A stretch of 64,000 nt of DNA from Bulleidia sp. zg-1006 (GTDB taxonomy: Bacteria; Bacillota_I; Bacilli_A; Erysipelotrichales; Erysipelotrichaceae): NCBI RefSeq assembly GCF_016812035.1, contig NZ_CP069178.1:806001-870000 (forward strand). Direction: 5' to 3'. Numbering within the stretch: the first letter of the stretch is position 1; each line of letters begins with the position of its first letter. Shown one piece after another: positions 1-8,446 of the stretch. The notes under the pieces were generated by a model. The model saw nothing but the letters and a program-made list of their open reading frames with translations. It was not told where the DNA came from and did not search any database. Position numbers and translations under genes: made by a program.

Positions 1-1645
1 AAAATTCTTGCCCTAATTTCGTTGAAAGGATTTTTTTGCCGTCCATTTCTAAGAAACCTTTTTTAATTAGATTGTCTACAACAATAGCCCTTGTGGCTAC
101 TGTTCCTATTGAGCCATGCTCACCTACTTTTCCCTTATCTTTATCTTTTAATACTTTTTTTAGAGCATCGTTTGTAACATATTTTGAAATGCTGCTCATA
201 TCTTTAATGAGTGTTTTTGGTGTATAAGCCTGTAATGGTTTTGTTTGTTTTTCATTGATAAAATACTGTTTAAATACACCTTTATGTGTTCCTTGCGGTA
301 AGTTTTGATTATTTTCTTTGATTTTTAAATAATCAAAATAAGCTATAAATCCTTTATCTAAAACTACAGAATCTTCGTAACTTAAAACACCTTGTTTTAA
401 AGGATATTGACAACTATGTATCTTTTTTCTTAATGGCGGTAAAAATTGCATAATATAGCGTTCACATATCGCAATATAAACATTTTTTTGTTTCTCGCTC
501 ATGGTTGCTAAATGAATAGGTATTGCCTGTGGAACAATACCATGGTGTGCTGATACCTTTTCATCGTTGAAACATTTCGATTGAATAGTATAATCAACCG
601 GAAAATTAGTACTGATATTTTTAAAAACAAGTGGCAACAACGATTTAGCATTTTTGAAATGTTCCATTTTTAAATATTGACAATCACTGCGATTATAAGT
701 AATCGCTTTGTATTTTTCTCTTAATTCTTGCGTGATTTTCATTGTTTCACTTAAAGAATAACCATAGCGTCCATTCATGTCAGCTTGTAATTCCGTTGCA
801 TTGTAAGGTAATGGTGGAGTGAGTATTTTTTCTTCTACCTTAAAATCAAATTGAAAAACATTTTGTTTTTGTATTTCTTCTAGGATAGGTAAAAAAACAT
901 CTTTATTTAAAATTTTAGTTTCTTCTTTGTTTTGCTTATAGGAAAAACACAACGCTTGATTTTGAATTTGAAACTCTACCTCTAACGTAAAATACGTTTG
1001 TTTTTGATGGTTTTTAATGGCTATATCACGATTGACAACTAAAGCTAATGTAGGAGTTTGAACACGTCCTATGGATAAGGGCTTGTGTAGACGATAGGAG
1101 GCTAATCTTGAATGATTGATTCCAAAACATTTATCCGCCATTTGTCTAGCATAAGCCATTCTACCCATAGATTGAAATTTTTGGTTATCTTCCATTTGTT
1201 CAAATGCTTTTCGGATGTTATTAGGCAAGTTATCATTGATTAACACTCGTTTCACTGTTCCTTTAAAATGATAGTGTTCTAAAATTTCATCAATTAATAG
1301 CTGTCCTTCTTCATCTGGGTCGCCACAATGAATTACCTCTTGTACATTTTTTAGTAACTTGCCTATCAAATGTAATCTATTTGTTGCATAGGCTTTTTCT
1401 TTATCTTTATAGGTTGTTTTTTTCCAATTTGGAAACGCAATTGGTAAAAGACTTATGTCAGACTTATTTTTATATTTTTCATCATAGTCTTCTGGTTCTG
1501 CCAAATTCAATAAATGTCCATAAGCCCATGTGATAACATATTCATCATTTTCAAATGTTCCATGTTTTTCTTTAGTGTGACCAATTAAAGCTTGGGCAAT
1601 GGCTACTCCTAATTCTGGTTTTTCAGCTATAACCAATTTTTTCAT
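1..1645 (-). CDS. topB: DNA topoisomerase III (type IA), 3' end outside window
   Basis: The reading frame is open from an ATG at 1645 to the window edge, so the C-terminus is missing. The N-terminus MKKLVIAEKP begins the TOPRIM domain typical of type IA topoisomerases. HCGDPDEEGQLLIDEIL carries the acidic metal-binding residues, GRVQTPTLALV is the conserved central motif, and the catalytic tyrosine is most likely the one in ITYNRSDCQ, matching the family pattern TYxRTD/SD. PLPYNATELQ is also family-typical. The start is set by an AAAAAGGAG site 7 bases upstream. Many conjugative elements of Firmicutes encode TopB, probably to handle single-stranded or topologically strained transfer intermediates. 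It is the most promoter-distal gene seen here. Confidence 0.93.
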   Translation of the reverse strand, partial: MKKLVIAEKPELGVAIAQALIGHTKEKHGTFENDEYVITWAYGHLLNLAEPEDYDEKYKNKSDISLLPIAFPNWKKTTYKDKEKAYATNRLHLIGKLLKNVQEVIHCGDPDEEGQLLIDEILEHYHFKGTVKRVLINDNLPNNIRKAFEQMEDNQKFQSMGRMAYARQMADKCFGINHSRLASYRLHKPLSIGRVQTPTLALVVNRDIAIKNHQKQTYFTLEVEFQIQNQALCFSYKQNKEETKILNKDVFLPILEEIQKQNVFQFDFKVEEKILTPPLPYNATELQADMNGRYGYSLSETMKITQELREKYKAITYNRSDCQYLKMEHFKNAKSLLPLVFKNISTNFPVDYTIQSKCFNDEKVSAHHGIVPQAIPIHLATMSEKQKNVYIAICERYIMQFLPPLRKKIHSCQYPLKQGVLSYEDSVVLDKGFIAYFDYLKIKENNQNLPQGTHKGVFKQYFINEKQTKPLQAYTPKTLIKDMSSISKYVTNDALKKVLKDKDKGKVGEHGSIGTVATRAIVVDNLIKKGFLEMDGKKILSTKLGQEF

Positions 1646-1671
1646 CTTTTTTCTCCTTTTTCATAAAAAAA

Positions 1672-1698
1672 GCAGTAAAAATCATCATGATTTTACCG
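1672..1698 (-). terminator. Hairpin plus T-run before topB ribosome binding site
   Basis: Stem GTAAAAATCA/TGATTTTAC followed, on the minus strand, by seven T residues and then directly by the topB RBS. It has the form of an intrinsic terminator placed in the leader of topB, so topB expression probably depends on read-through or antitermination. Confidence 0.65.
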
Positions 1699-2019
1699 CC
1701 AAAACTTTATTCCCTCGTATAATAGTGTTTTTAAGCGTTTCTAGGCACTTTATGTGTTGGATGATATATTTATCAAAAAAACTATTTATACCACCTTAAA
1801 CGTTAAATATGAGGGTCATTTTTTCTTAAATTCTTTAAAATATATGATTATATAATTTATGAAGCCTTATTACAAAAAAGCAGTCCTTTGATTGGATTGC
1901 TTTTTTTGACTAGATAGGTTCAATGTTTTCTAAAACTTGAGCCTAAATATAGTATGACACAATTTCCGATTAATTAAACCCTTTCAATTTCAAAGTTTAC
2001 ACTGTGTTTTTTACCATTG
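1699..2019. other. AT-rich intergenic region with bidirectional terminator
   Basis: No open frame with a believable start was found here. A hairpin at 1880-1900 (GCAGTCC/GGATTGC) has A-runs on one side and T-runs on the other, so it can terminate in both directions. It closes the transcript of the 2020-2277 gene. The remainder, 1699-1870, is AT-rich and probably holds the topB promoter, but I see no convincing -35/-10 pair. Confidence 0.5.
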
Positions 2020-2277
2020 TTAATTTCGTTGTTGTTTTGGTTCAATATGACTGGACAACAAAACTGACAACAATTCGTTTTTTACTAATAATTGACAATG
2101 GATTTTTTCTTCAGCCATCATTGCTTCATAGTCTTTAAAATTCATAGCGGCAATTCTCTCTGACAAGTGATACACCAATACGATTAGATCATCATAAATA
2201 TCTTCCATATCATTAGCATCGCATTCAAAATCATATCGTGTTCCGTATTCTGTTTCATTCGCCTCAATTTTTAACAT
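2020..2277 (-). CDS. Small acidic hypothetical protein
   Basis: 85 residues, rich in Glu/Asp in the first half (NETEYGTRYDFECDAND). No signal peptide or membrane segment. I do not recognise the family. It follows parA in the same direction, separated only by a hairpin and an RBS (AGAAAGGAAGAAAAGAAAA before the ATG), so it is probably cotranscribed with parA. The terminator at 1880-1900 closes the unit. Small acidic proteins in conjugative elements can be partition helpers or DNA mimics, but nothing in this sequence decides that. Confidence 0.6.
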   Translation of the reverse strand: MLKIEANETEYGTRYDFECDANDMEDIYDDLIVLVYHLSERIAAMNFKDYEAMMAEEKIHCQLLVKNELLSVLLSSHIEPKQQRN

Positions 2278-2307
2278 TTTTTCTTTTCTTCCTTTCTATT
2301 TAAAAGA

Positions 2308-2321
2308 AGGACAACTGTCCT
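2308..2321 (-). terminator. Intergenic hairpin AGGACA-AC-TGTCCT
   Basis: Perfect 6-bp stem with a 2-base loop between the parA stop and the RBS of the next gene. On the minus strand the T-run after it is short, so it may act as an attenuator, a processing site or an mRNA-stability element. It belongs to the repeated hairpin family described in the findings. Confidence 0.6.
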
Positions 2322-2325
2322 CTTT

Positions 2326-3225
2326 TTAATACTTAGTTCTAAATTCTCGAATAAAATTCTGATAGTCTTCAAATATCCCTGTTTTTGAAATATCGTTTCT
2401 TTGACTGGATAAGATGGCTTGATTTTCAAAACTGGATTTTTCGATTGGTGCTACTTGATTTCTAAGTTTTGTTTCAAATACTCTATCTCCAAATAACATC
2501 TTCAAATATTGATAGGCAATTTTCGATACTTTCGTTCGTGTTACCATATTGCTAATGATTGCCATATCACATTCTAAATCATAATCTTCAACACAGCCTA
2601 ATATCGTTTCAATCGTATGATTTAGTCCTTGGAAGGATTCATAATCTAATTTGGTTGGAATAATTACTAAATCTTCTTCGCTTTTGCAAGCACTAATCGA
2701 ATTGTAAGTCAGTGCTGATTCAAATGGGCTATTATCAATAATGGCATAATCATAGTCATTTTCGATAAATTGCAACGCTTTCTTTAGCCGTCCATCACGA
2801 TTATTTTCATTCTTTAATCGGTTTTCAATGTAACTTAGTTCGTGGCTAGCTGCTAATACGTCCATATTTTCATATTTTGTTTTAATAATATTGTTTTTGA
2901 CATCACTTGGATTTAAAAGCACGTTAGCTACTGTCTTTTTGTTTTCAACTTCAATAGCATAATTCATCATACTTTGAATTTCATTCTTTGCTTGTTGAAA
3001 ATTCATCGTTTCCTGCAAGGACTTATTTTCCATGTACTGAATGAATAACTTTTCTTTTTCCTGTTCTTGCTTGCGATTAATTACAATGCTCGACAAGTTA
3101 TGTTGTGGGTCTAAATCAATCAACAAAATCTTCCGTTTTTCTTTAGCTAAACCATAGGCTAAATTCAAGGTTATGGATGTTTTTCCGACACCCCCTTTTT
3201 CGTTAATAATACTAATTTTCCTCAT
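2326..3225 (-). CDS. ParA/MinD-type partition ATPase
   Basis: Deviant Walker A NEKGGVGKTS lies near residues 8-17, ILLIDLDPQHNLSS is the switch I/A' region, and YDYAIIDNSPFES is Walker B. Length (299 residues from this start) is normal for plasmid and ICE ParA. I chose the ATG at 3225 (MRKISII) because GAAAGGAAAAC precedes it at good spacing. An in-frame ATG at 3255 would add 10 residues but lies in the tail of a structured RNA. It is probably the partner of the ParB-like gene 27 kb upstream, and would work in segregation or localisation of the element. No parS cluster was found beside it. Confidence 0.9.
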   Translation of the reverse strand: MRKISIINEKGGVGKTSITLNLAYGLAKEKRKILLIDLDPQHNLSSIVINRKQEQEKEKLFIQYMENKSLQETMNFQQAKNEIQSMMNYAIEVENKKTVANVLLNPSDVKNNIIKTKYENMDVLAASHELSYIENRLKNENNRDGRLKKALQFIENDYDYAIIDNSPFESALTYNSISACKSEEDLVIIPTKLDYESFQGLNHTIETILGCVEDYDLECDMAIISNMVTRTKVSKIAYQYLKMLFGDRVFETKLRNQVAPIEKSSFENQAILSSQRNDISKTGIFEDYQNFIREFRTKY

Positions 3226-3252
3226 GTTTTTGTTTTCCTTTCTCGCCTCTTG

Positions 3253-3360
3253 CACTTTCTATCAGGGGCTTTTTATAAACGAAAACGAAAAGGTGGAGCT
3301 TCGTAGAAGACTACCTTGTAGTTGAAGTGGAAAAGCTCAATACTAAGATTGTTTATTACT
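3253..3360 (-). ncRNA. Structured RNA element, copy B
   Basis: One of four copies of a ~110-nt element, lying between the stop of the 3343-4248 gene, whose last bases it overlaps, and parA. On the minus strand the outer stem is GCUUUU/AAAAGC. The apical stem is CUUC/GAAG with a UAC loop, where copies A and D have AUUC/GAAU and copy C has UUUC/GAAA. The 3' end AUAGAAAGUG is shared by all copies. The compensating changes are seen directly; function is unknown. Confidence 0.75.
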
Positions 3361-4248
3361 CAATTGATTTAAAAAGTATTCTTTTTTCGTCATTTCTTTC
3401 AATTTCTGTAGCTTTAATTGTTCAATAGCAACTAAAGCGTTTTGTTGACGGAAAAAATCAACTTTTCTAATCCTTTCTTTTTCTTCGTCATACACCATTT
3501 CAATAAAACTTGGAAACAGTCTTAATAAATCAATCAACAAAATAAATGTTTTTAAAGTTTCCCCATCCACTTGATAGCCATACTCTTTTTCTTTGCTTTG
3601 TTCCTCTTTCTTTTCTTCTTGTTCTTTATTAAACTGTTCTTTATTAAACTGATTCGTCATATCCATCAATTTAAACAATATATTTTCAAAAAAAGAATGT
3701 TGTTTTAAATAGGTTTTTTCATTTAAAGTGATTTGCAAAAATTCTTTAATCAGGCATTCAATAAAGCCGATTTTAACACCATACCGTTGTTTAAAACTAA
3801 GCCATTGGTCTTCTTCTTGTATAGAACAAACAACTTGAAATAATTTAGATAATTCATTTTTCTTTTCGCTAAATTTACTAATGGAAACATTATCAAAATC
3901 GCTAATTTCATATATCTTTTCATCGATTTTCATTTGAATTTTTATCTCATTTTTAGCGTTCAAATGGGGTATGAAAAAATGCTTAGCATTTACTTGTTCT
4001 TTTAAATGGATTTCTTTTTTCTCGTCTTCAATGATGTCTATATTTTCAACAATTTTTTTCCATTCTCTTTCCTTTCGCAAAATGGGAACAGTGTTACTTT
4101 TTTTCAAAATTAGACTTGCGTTATACCAATCTAAAACTGGATTAAAAAAAAGTAATTCAATACATCGTTCTAATTCGCATTGTCTCGTTAATATATCTTT
4201 GAAATTATTTTCCAAAACAAGTGAATTAGAACTCTTTTTACCGTCCAA
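3343..4248 (-). CDS. Hypothetical cytoplasmic protein
   Basis: 301 residues, strongly charged, no signal peptide and no clear transmembrane segment. A Glu/Lys-rich stretch (KEQFNKEQEEKKEEQSKEK) near residues 205-225 looks like a flexible linker with a short duplication (FNKEQ repeated). I do not recognise the family. It lies in the distal part of the conjugation operon between the secreted 4301-4906 protein and parA. The RBS is preceded by the hairpin of the upstream gene. Confidence 0.6.
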   Translation of the reverse strand: MDGKKSSNSLVLENNFKDILTRQCELERCIELLFFNPVLDWYNASLILKKSNTVPILRKEREWKKIVENIDIIEDEKKEIHLKEQVNAKHFFIPHLNAKNEIKIQMKIDEKIYEISDFDNVSISKFSEKKNELSKLFQVVCSIQEEDQWLSFKQRYGVKIGFIECLIKEFLQITLNEKTYLKQHSFFENILFKLMDMTNQFNKEQFNKEQEEKKEEQSKEKEYGYQVDGETLKTFILLIDLLRLFPSFIEMVYDEEKERIRKVDFFRQQNALVAIEQLKLQKLKEMTKKEYFLNQLSNKQS

Positions 4249-4279
4249 AGCTATTCATCTCCTTTCTTACATAAAAAAG

Positions 4280-4293
4280 AGGACATCTGTCCT
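4280..4293 (-). terminator. Intergenic hairpin AGGACA-TC-TGTCCT
   Basis: Perfect 6-bp palindrome followed by TTTTTT on the minus strand. It sits between the stop of the 4301-4906 gene and the RBS of the 3343-4248 gene. Confidence 0.65.
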
Positions 4294-4300
4294 TCTTTTG

Positions 4301-4906
4301 CTAATTTTCCATAAATGGGCACGCCGAATGGTATGTTTCTGGATGTTTTTTCTCACATTCAACAAATTCTAAGTATTGCACTATCTTATCCGGTCTATCT
4401 CTCCATACTTCAGGAATTTCAACCCCATCTACATATTGAACTTTTTCTAAAATGTATTTTCCATTACCATAATCGGTCTTTACCCATTTGTTTTCCACTT
4501 TTTTTCCTACTAAATCATCCACATGAATTTCTTTTTTATCATTGCTAACCGTTATTCCAGCCTTTTCGGCTACCTTTTTATCATAGTGAACGCTTAGAGT
4601 AGTTGTATCCCCAATCTTTAACTTATAGTTATCTTTTGTAACGTATTTTAAAGTCTTTTCAAATTCCTCGATTTTTTTATTTTTTGTAGGATTGATTTTG
4701 TTTGAAAGCACCTTTATATACCCTTTTCCATTCCATCCTGTTACTTTGTATTCTAAGTTTTTTGTTAAATCAATCGTAAATATATCCTGTTGTACATTTG
4801 CTTGTTGAATGTTGCTGCCTTTGAAAAACACAAAAGCCATCATACCAATAATACCTAATAGAATAATCACAATAGATACTCTAATCATTACTTTATTTTT
4901 GTTCAT
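4301..4906 (-). CDS. Membrane-anchored extracellular protein, distal T4SS operon
   Basis: 201 residues. One hydrophobic segment at about residues 9-28 (IRVSIVIILLGIIGMMAFVFF) is followed by a polar extracellular part. The region LEYKVTGWNGKGYIKV resembles the F/V-x-G-x-x-G-x-G start of small secreted domains common in Gram-positive lipoproteins. Two Cys near the C-terminus (VECEKKHPETYHSACPF) could form a disulfide. The start overlaps the end of the CHAP hydrolase gene by 14 bases, so the two are translationally coupled. That position suggests a structural or accessory role at the cell surface channel. It is not clearly VirB8-like. Confidence 0.65.
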   Translation of the reverse strand: MNKNKVMIRVSIVIILLGIIGMMAFVFFKGSNIQQANVQQDIFTIDLTKNLEYKVTGWNGKGYIKVLSNKINPTKNKKIEEFEKTLKYVTKDNYKLKIGDTTTLSVHYDKKVAEKAGITVSNDKKEIHVDDLVGKKVENKWVKTDYGNGKYILEKVQYVDGVEIPEVWRDRPDKIVQYLEFVECEKKHPETYHSACPFMEN

Positions 4907-6812
4907 GTTTCACTCCCTCTTTTGGTGAGGCAAAACCGGTTATCTTTTTGCCTTGCCATCTTCCTTTGATAATGTTTTTTCCTTTCACAGTAATGTTTTC
5001 ATAGAAAACAATGCTTGAACCTAATGGATTGGGGGCTTGAAAATATACACCATTTTCATTTACTCGAATGTTGCCATGGGAACAAACCACCTCATAAGTA
5101 TCGTCTCCTAAATATTTTACTGAATCAATATAGGCTACATGACCAACGGCATCATTAAAGTCTAATGAGATAACTCCATTCTTGACTGGATAATCTGTTT
5201 CAGTAAATCTAGGATAAAAACGATTGACGTATTTATACATTTCATTCCCATTGCCTGTTTTTCCCTCAACCCCTTTTCCATATTTTTTTAAAAGTCTCCA
5301 ATTGACAAATTCAACACATTGATACTTATTTTGTCCTTTTAAATGAAACAAGTGATGTTCTTCTAAATCTTCGTAAATTTTTTTCCAGAGTTTAACAGCA
5401 TCACTCGTCTCCGTCCCATCTGCGTTATACCATTTCTTTTCAAAACATTTTCCCTTACCTTTTCCAGGATAAATTTTTATAACCTTGGCGTTCCATTTAT
5501 GTTGTTCATCCATATCTTTTTGAATTTTAAGATTTTCTTTTTCTCCAATTAATTTAAAAATATGCTTATGTTCTAATAAATTCTTTTTTGTATCACCATA
5601 AGCATTTTTTACATTGATAATCTTTATTTTTTCTTTATTATCTAATTCAACTTCCATCATATCACCGGCTTTTTTAGAATACGCTGGAGCAACTTCTGCC
5701 AAATACCATTCTTCATCAGAAAATTCGATAAAATGAAGCCCTAATTTATCCGTTTTCACTTCTGAAATCCTATTTTTGAAAATAATAGAATTTGCTGTAT
5801 ATTGCACATCTTTGTACTGCTGTTTATTCGCAACCACAAAATCTCCCTCGGCTTGTATTTGAATCCCATTGGTGGTGAATGCTAAACAAGCAGGCTCTTT
5901 CACTTTAGAATTGAAAAAGGATGTTACAATCAAAACAACCCACAAAACAGCCAATATGACAGAAAATACAGCTAGAAAAGTAACGATAATCACGGTTTTA
6001 GTAACGATAAAAACAATTAAATTAATGATTAGAGCAATCATTAATCTAACCAATTTTAAAGGATGTTTTAGATAGTAAAGGACAGTTTTTCGATTTTTCC
6101 ATAACTTTTTAATCAGTTTTTTACCTATTTTTGCACTACTTCTTCCCATTCTTATGGATTTATTAGTAGCTTTGTAGCCTAATTTTTGCGTTTGAGCACC
6201 AACTTTATTTTCAAGATTATTTCCTCTTGTCAGTTGATAACTTGCTTTTTTTATTTGGCTTTTTGTATTGTAAATAGCCTTTTTCCCTTGTCTTATTACT
6301 GTAGTTTTATCTCTACGAAAAGCCTTTAATAATTTATCCTTATGCTTTTTTGTGTCTAACTTCTTTTTTCGTAAAGCATATTTATTGTAGGTTAAGGAAA
6401 TGTCTTTCGCTTTCTCTTTATTTTTCATCGCCCTTTGTCGGGTTATTTTCATAGCCGCTGTATAATATTTTTTCTTAGCTATCACATAGCTTAAAGCTGC
6501 CACTCTTGAGCCATATTGAGCAATTTTTTTTACTTTGTAAGGATACATTACTGCCGAATACACTTGTTGTTGTACCAATCGATACGTCATATATTTAGTA
6601 GCTTGACTTTGAAAATTTACTTGGTTTACACGACTAAAATCAATTACATCTGGACGATAGGATTTGACTTGATAATATCCTTGTTTTATTAAGCTTTCAC
6701 CAGTATACACGCTTGTTTTAGATAATACTGTTGTTGCTTTAACGGCTGTATATGCCTTTTTTTGCAACAAATCTTTGGAAAATTGGGAATAATGCAATCC
6801 ACTTGTTTCCAT
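4893..6812 (-). CDS. CHAP-domain peptidoglycan hydrolase of the T4SS (PrgK/VirB1-like)
   Basis: 639 residues. Residues 1-255 are a long, very basic N-terminal region, probably cytoplasmic. A hydrophobic stretch at about 256-300 (IALIINLIVFIVTKTVIIVTFLAVF and following) anchors it. The exterior part ends in a CHAP-type amidase/endopeptidase domain with catalytic Cys499 (KYQCVEFVNW) and His558 (DAVGHVAYID). Conjugation systems need such an enzyme to open the cell wall for the channel. PrgK of pCF10 has additional lytic domains that I do not see here. Only 1 base separates it from the gene upstream (6814), and it overlaps 4301-4906 downstream. Confidence 0.82.
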   Translation of the reverse strand: METSGLHYSQFSKDLLQKKAYTAVKATTVLSKTSVYTGESLIKQGYYQVKSYRPDVIDFSRVNQVNFQSQATKYMTYRLVQQQVYSAVMYPYKVKKIAQYGSRVAALSYVIAKKKYYTAAMKITRQRAMKNKEKAKDISLTYNKYALRKKKLDTKKHKDKLLKAFRRDKTTVIRQGKKAIYNTKSQIKKASYQLTRGNNLENKVGAQTQKLGYKATNKSIRMGRSSAKIGKKLIKKLWKNRKTVLYYLKHPLKLVRLMIALIINLIVFIVTKTVIIVTFLAVFSVILAVLWVVLIVTSFFNSKVKEPACLAFTTNGIQIQAEGDFVVANKQQYKDVQYTANSIIFKNRISEVKTDKLGLHFIEFSDEEWYLAEVAPAYSKKAGDMMEVELDNKEKIKIINVKNAYGDTKKNLLEHKHIFKLIGEKENLKIQKDMDEQHKWNAKVIKIYPGKGKGKCFEKKWYNADGTETSDAVKLWKKIYEDLEEHHLFHLKGQNKYQCVEFVNWRLLKKYGKGVEGKTGNGNEMYKYVNRFYPRFTETDYPVKNGVISLDFNDAVGHVAYIDSVKYLGDDTYEVVCSHGNIRVNENGVYFQAPNPLGSSIVFYENITVKGKNIIKGRWQGKKITGFASPKEGVKHEQK

Positions 6813-6813
6813 A

Positions 6814-7416
6814 TTAACCCCTTACTATATCATCATTTTCTTTTGAAATCGTTAATGCTTTGTCTACTTCATGTCCTACTTGGTGAGCCACCAGTAAATC
6901 ATAGTAATGTTCAAACGCTCCTTCCAACATTGCCCCACTAACAATGCCCATTTCTAATAATTTAAAATCATCAATTAGTTGAAATACTTGTTTATCTGAT
7001 ATATGTTTAGCCAATTCTTCGATGAAATTTCCCAATTTTTCAAAATTGCTTGGTACAATCGTATCCTTTTTGATTTTTTCGTTTATATCCTCAATATATT
7101 CTTTCAACTTCATTTCTTTAACTAAACGTCTGAATGGCTCGTCTTCCTCTAATCTTCGCTTTAGCTGGTTCAAAAAAATCAAGCGTTGTGTTTCCGTTGA
7201 AACAGAATAAACTTGCATCATATAGCGTGCATTAGCTTTAGTTGTCATATCTTGGTCTTGATACAATTCCAACAAAATACGAATAGGAACATTCTTATTT
7301 AGTGCTAAACTTCTTCTAATCATTGAATTTTTTGATTTAGCCAATTCTTCTATTCTTTTTTCATCTTTCGCAAATAATGCTTCTTTTATTAGATTTTGTA
7401 ATTCTTGTTGTTCCAT
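6814..7416 (-). CDS. Hypothetical helical-repeat protein
   Basis: 200 residues, no signal peptide or membrane segment. Residues 28-60 (NSMIRRSLALNKNVPIRILLEL) resemble the leucine-rich-variant/HEAT-like pattern R-x-x-L-A-x-N-x-x-(I/T)P-x-x-x-L-x-x-L, so an all-helical repeat fold is likely, with a protein-protein interaction role. It is followed immediately by the CHAP hydrolase gene. The function is not known to me. Confidence 0.6.
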   Translation of the reverse strand: MEQQELQNLIKEALFAKDEKRIEELAKSKNSMIRRSLALNKNVPIRILLELYQDQDMTTKANARYMMQVYSVSTETQRLIFLNQLKRRLEEDEPFRRLVKEMKLKEYIEDINEKIKKDTIVPSNFEKLGNFIEELAKHISDKQVFQLIDDFKLLEMGIVSGAMLEGAFEHYYDLLVAHQVGHEVDKALTISKENDDIVRG

Positions 7417-7434
7417 GTTTTCTCCTTTCTAAAA

Positions 7435-7454
7435 AGGTGGTCAAATGACCACCT
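7435..7454 (-). terminator. Intergenic hairpin AGGTGGTCA-NN-TGACCACCT
   Basis: Perfect 9-bp stem with a 2-base loop directly at the stop codon of the 7454-8401 gene, followed by TTTTT and the next RBS. It is the strongest hairpin of the second sequence type; other copies are at 16736 and 23747. Confidence 0.7.
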
Positions 7455-8401
7455 TATCTTTCCATCTCTTTTTCTTTATTAGAAATATGACTATCTTTTC
7501 GGCTATATTCTTTTTTAGCCGCTGATTTTAAATCATTTAGATTTAATGATGAAGCCTCATATTCCTTTTTCAAAGGATGCCCTGCAACCAAAGCATTATC
7601 AGCAACCACGGCATCTCCTTCAACCCGACCGAACTCTTGTACAACGGCATTATCTTTGATCAAAACATTATCTTTAACCACCGCATAATTTCTGACTTTC
7701 GCATTACCTTTGACCCAAGCGTTTCCTTTAACCACGGCATTCCCTTCAACCAAAGCGTCATCTCCAACCCAAGCATTATCTTTAACCCAAGCCTTACCTG
7801 TAACCACAGCATGCCCTTTGATCATTGCGTTTCCTGTAACTTCGGCATAATTTCTGACCACGGCATCATCTTCAACCACGGCATTCCCTGTAACCACCGC
7901 TTCACCAAAGACCCAAGCCTTCCCTGTTTGGCTTAAATTTTCTTCCTTTTCTACAAAACCACCTAAATCCCCAGCCTTTACATCTCCAAAAGAAGTCAAA
8001 GCTTTGATTCTGTATACTTTCCTTCCCCCAACCATCTTAGTTTCGGATGTTAATTCATATTTCTTCTTTTCCTTTAAAGGTTCATTTTTTGTCACTTCTT
8101 GGATAAATTCATCTAACAACATTTCTACCGATGAAGCCAAACCAGAATATAAATATTTTTCGGCTTTAACTTCATATTTTCTGCAAGTGTCATAATCTGG
8201 GGTGATGTTGCCGAATGGTTTGTAGCCCATCACTATAGCTATGCCGTTAATATCGTATATATCAGCGTGCCAACCCTCACGACCACAAGTGTAGGCTATA
8301 GGATTTTTGTAATTTAGCAAACTTTGTAACCGGCAATAACCAACTTTAATAATTTTTCCATAATTCTTTTCGATTTCTTTTTTAGTTGTTTTTAATTTCA
8401 T
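7454..8401 (-). CDS. Hexapeptide-repeat (YdcK-like) paralogue A with extra N-terminal domain
   Basis: The ATG at 8401 is preferred because GAAAGGAGAAAAGAAAA precedes it. The longer frame would start inside the upstream hairpin. Residues 1-100 form a separate domain (GYCRLQSLLNYKNP, CGREGWHADIYDI, GIAIVMGYKPF) that the other paralogues lack. Then comes the common head (KKYELTSETKM, YRIKAL, GDVKAGDLGGFVEKEENLSQ) and about 19 six-residue repeats (VVxGNA, WVKDNA), which predict a left-handed parallel beta-helix. It ends with the shared tail SLNLNDLKSAAKKEY and KEKEMER. YdcK-like proteins have no firmly established function. Positions 7781-7975 are nearly identical in sequence to 12650-12845. Confidence 0.78.
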   Translation of the reverse strand: MKLKTTKKEIEKNYGKIIKVGYCRLQSLLNYKNPIAYTCGREGWHADIYDINGIAIVMGYKPFGNITPDYDTCRKYEVKAEKYLYSGLASSVEMLLDEFIQEVTKNEPLKEKKKYELTSETKMVGGRKVYRIKALTSFGDVKAGDLGGFVEKEENLSQTGKAWVFGEAVVTGNAVVEDDAVVRNYAEVTGNAMIKGHAVVTGKAWVKDNAWVGDDALVEGNAVVKGNAWVKGNAKVRNYAVVKDNVLIKDNAVVQEFGRVEGDAVVADNALVAGHPLKKEYEASSLNLNDLKSAAKKEYSRKDSHISNKEKEMER

Positions 8402-8430
8402 TTTTTCTTTTCTCCTTTCTACAAAAAAAG

Positions 8431-8444
8431 AGGACATCTGTCCT
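8431..8444 (-). terminator. Intergenic hairpin AGGACA-TC-TGTCCT
   Basis: 6-bp palindrome then seven T residues and GTAGAAAGGAG, the RBS of the 7454-8401 gene. The ATG within the palindrome is the false start of the longer frame of that gene. Confidence 0.7.
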
Positions 8445-8446
8445 TT

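Noticed and set aside
36-227. Short plus-strand frames over topB (36-227, 1599-1799)
   Set aside because: Opposite to a clear topoisomerase frame or its leader; no RBS.
3971-4372. 133-residue plus-strand frame
   Set aside because: Antisense to two good minus-strand genes and spans their boundary; no RBS.
8401-8437. Gene starts inside hairpins (MSSFF-type N-termini at 8437, 24434, 27802)
   Set aside because: The ATG/TTG belongs to the palindrome and lies upstream of the true RBS; internal starts have good RBS and fit paralogues.
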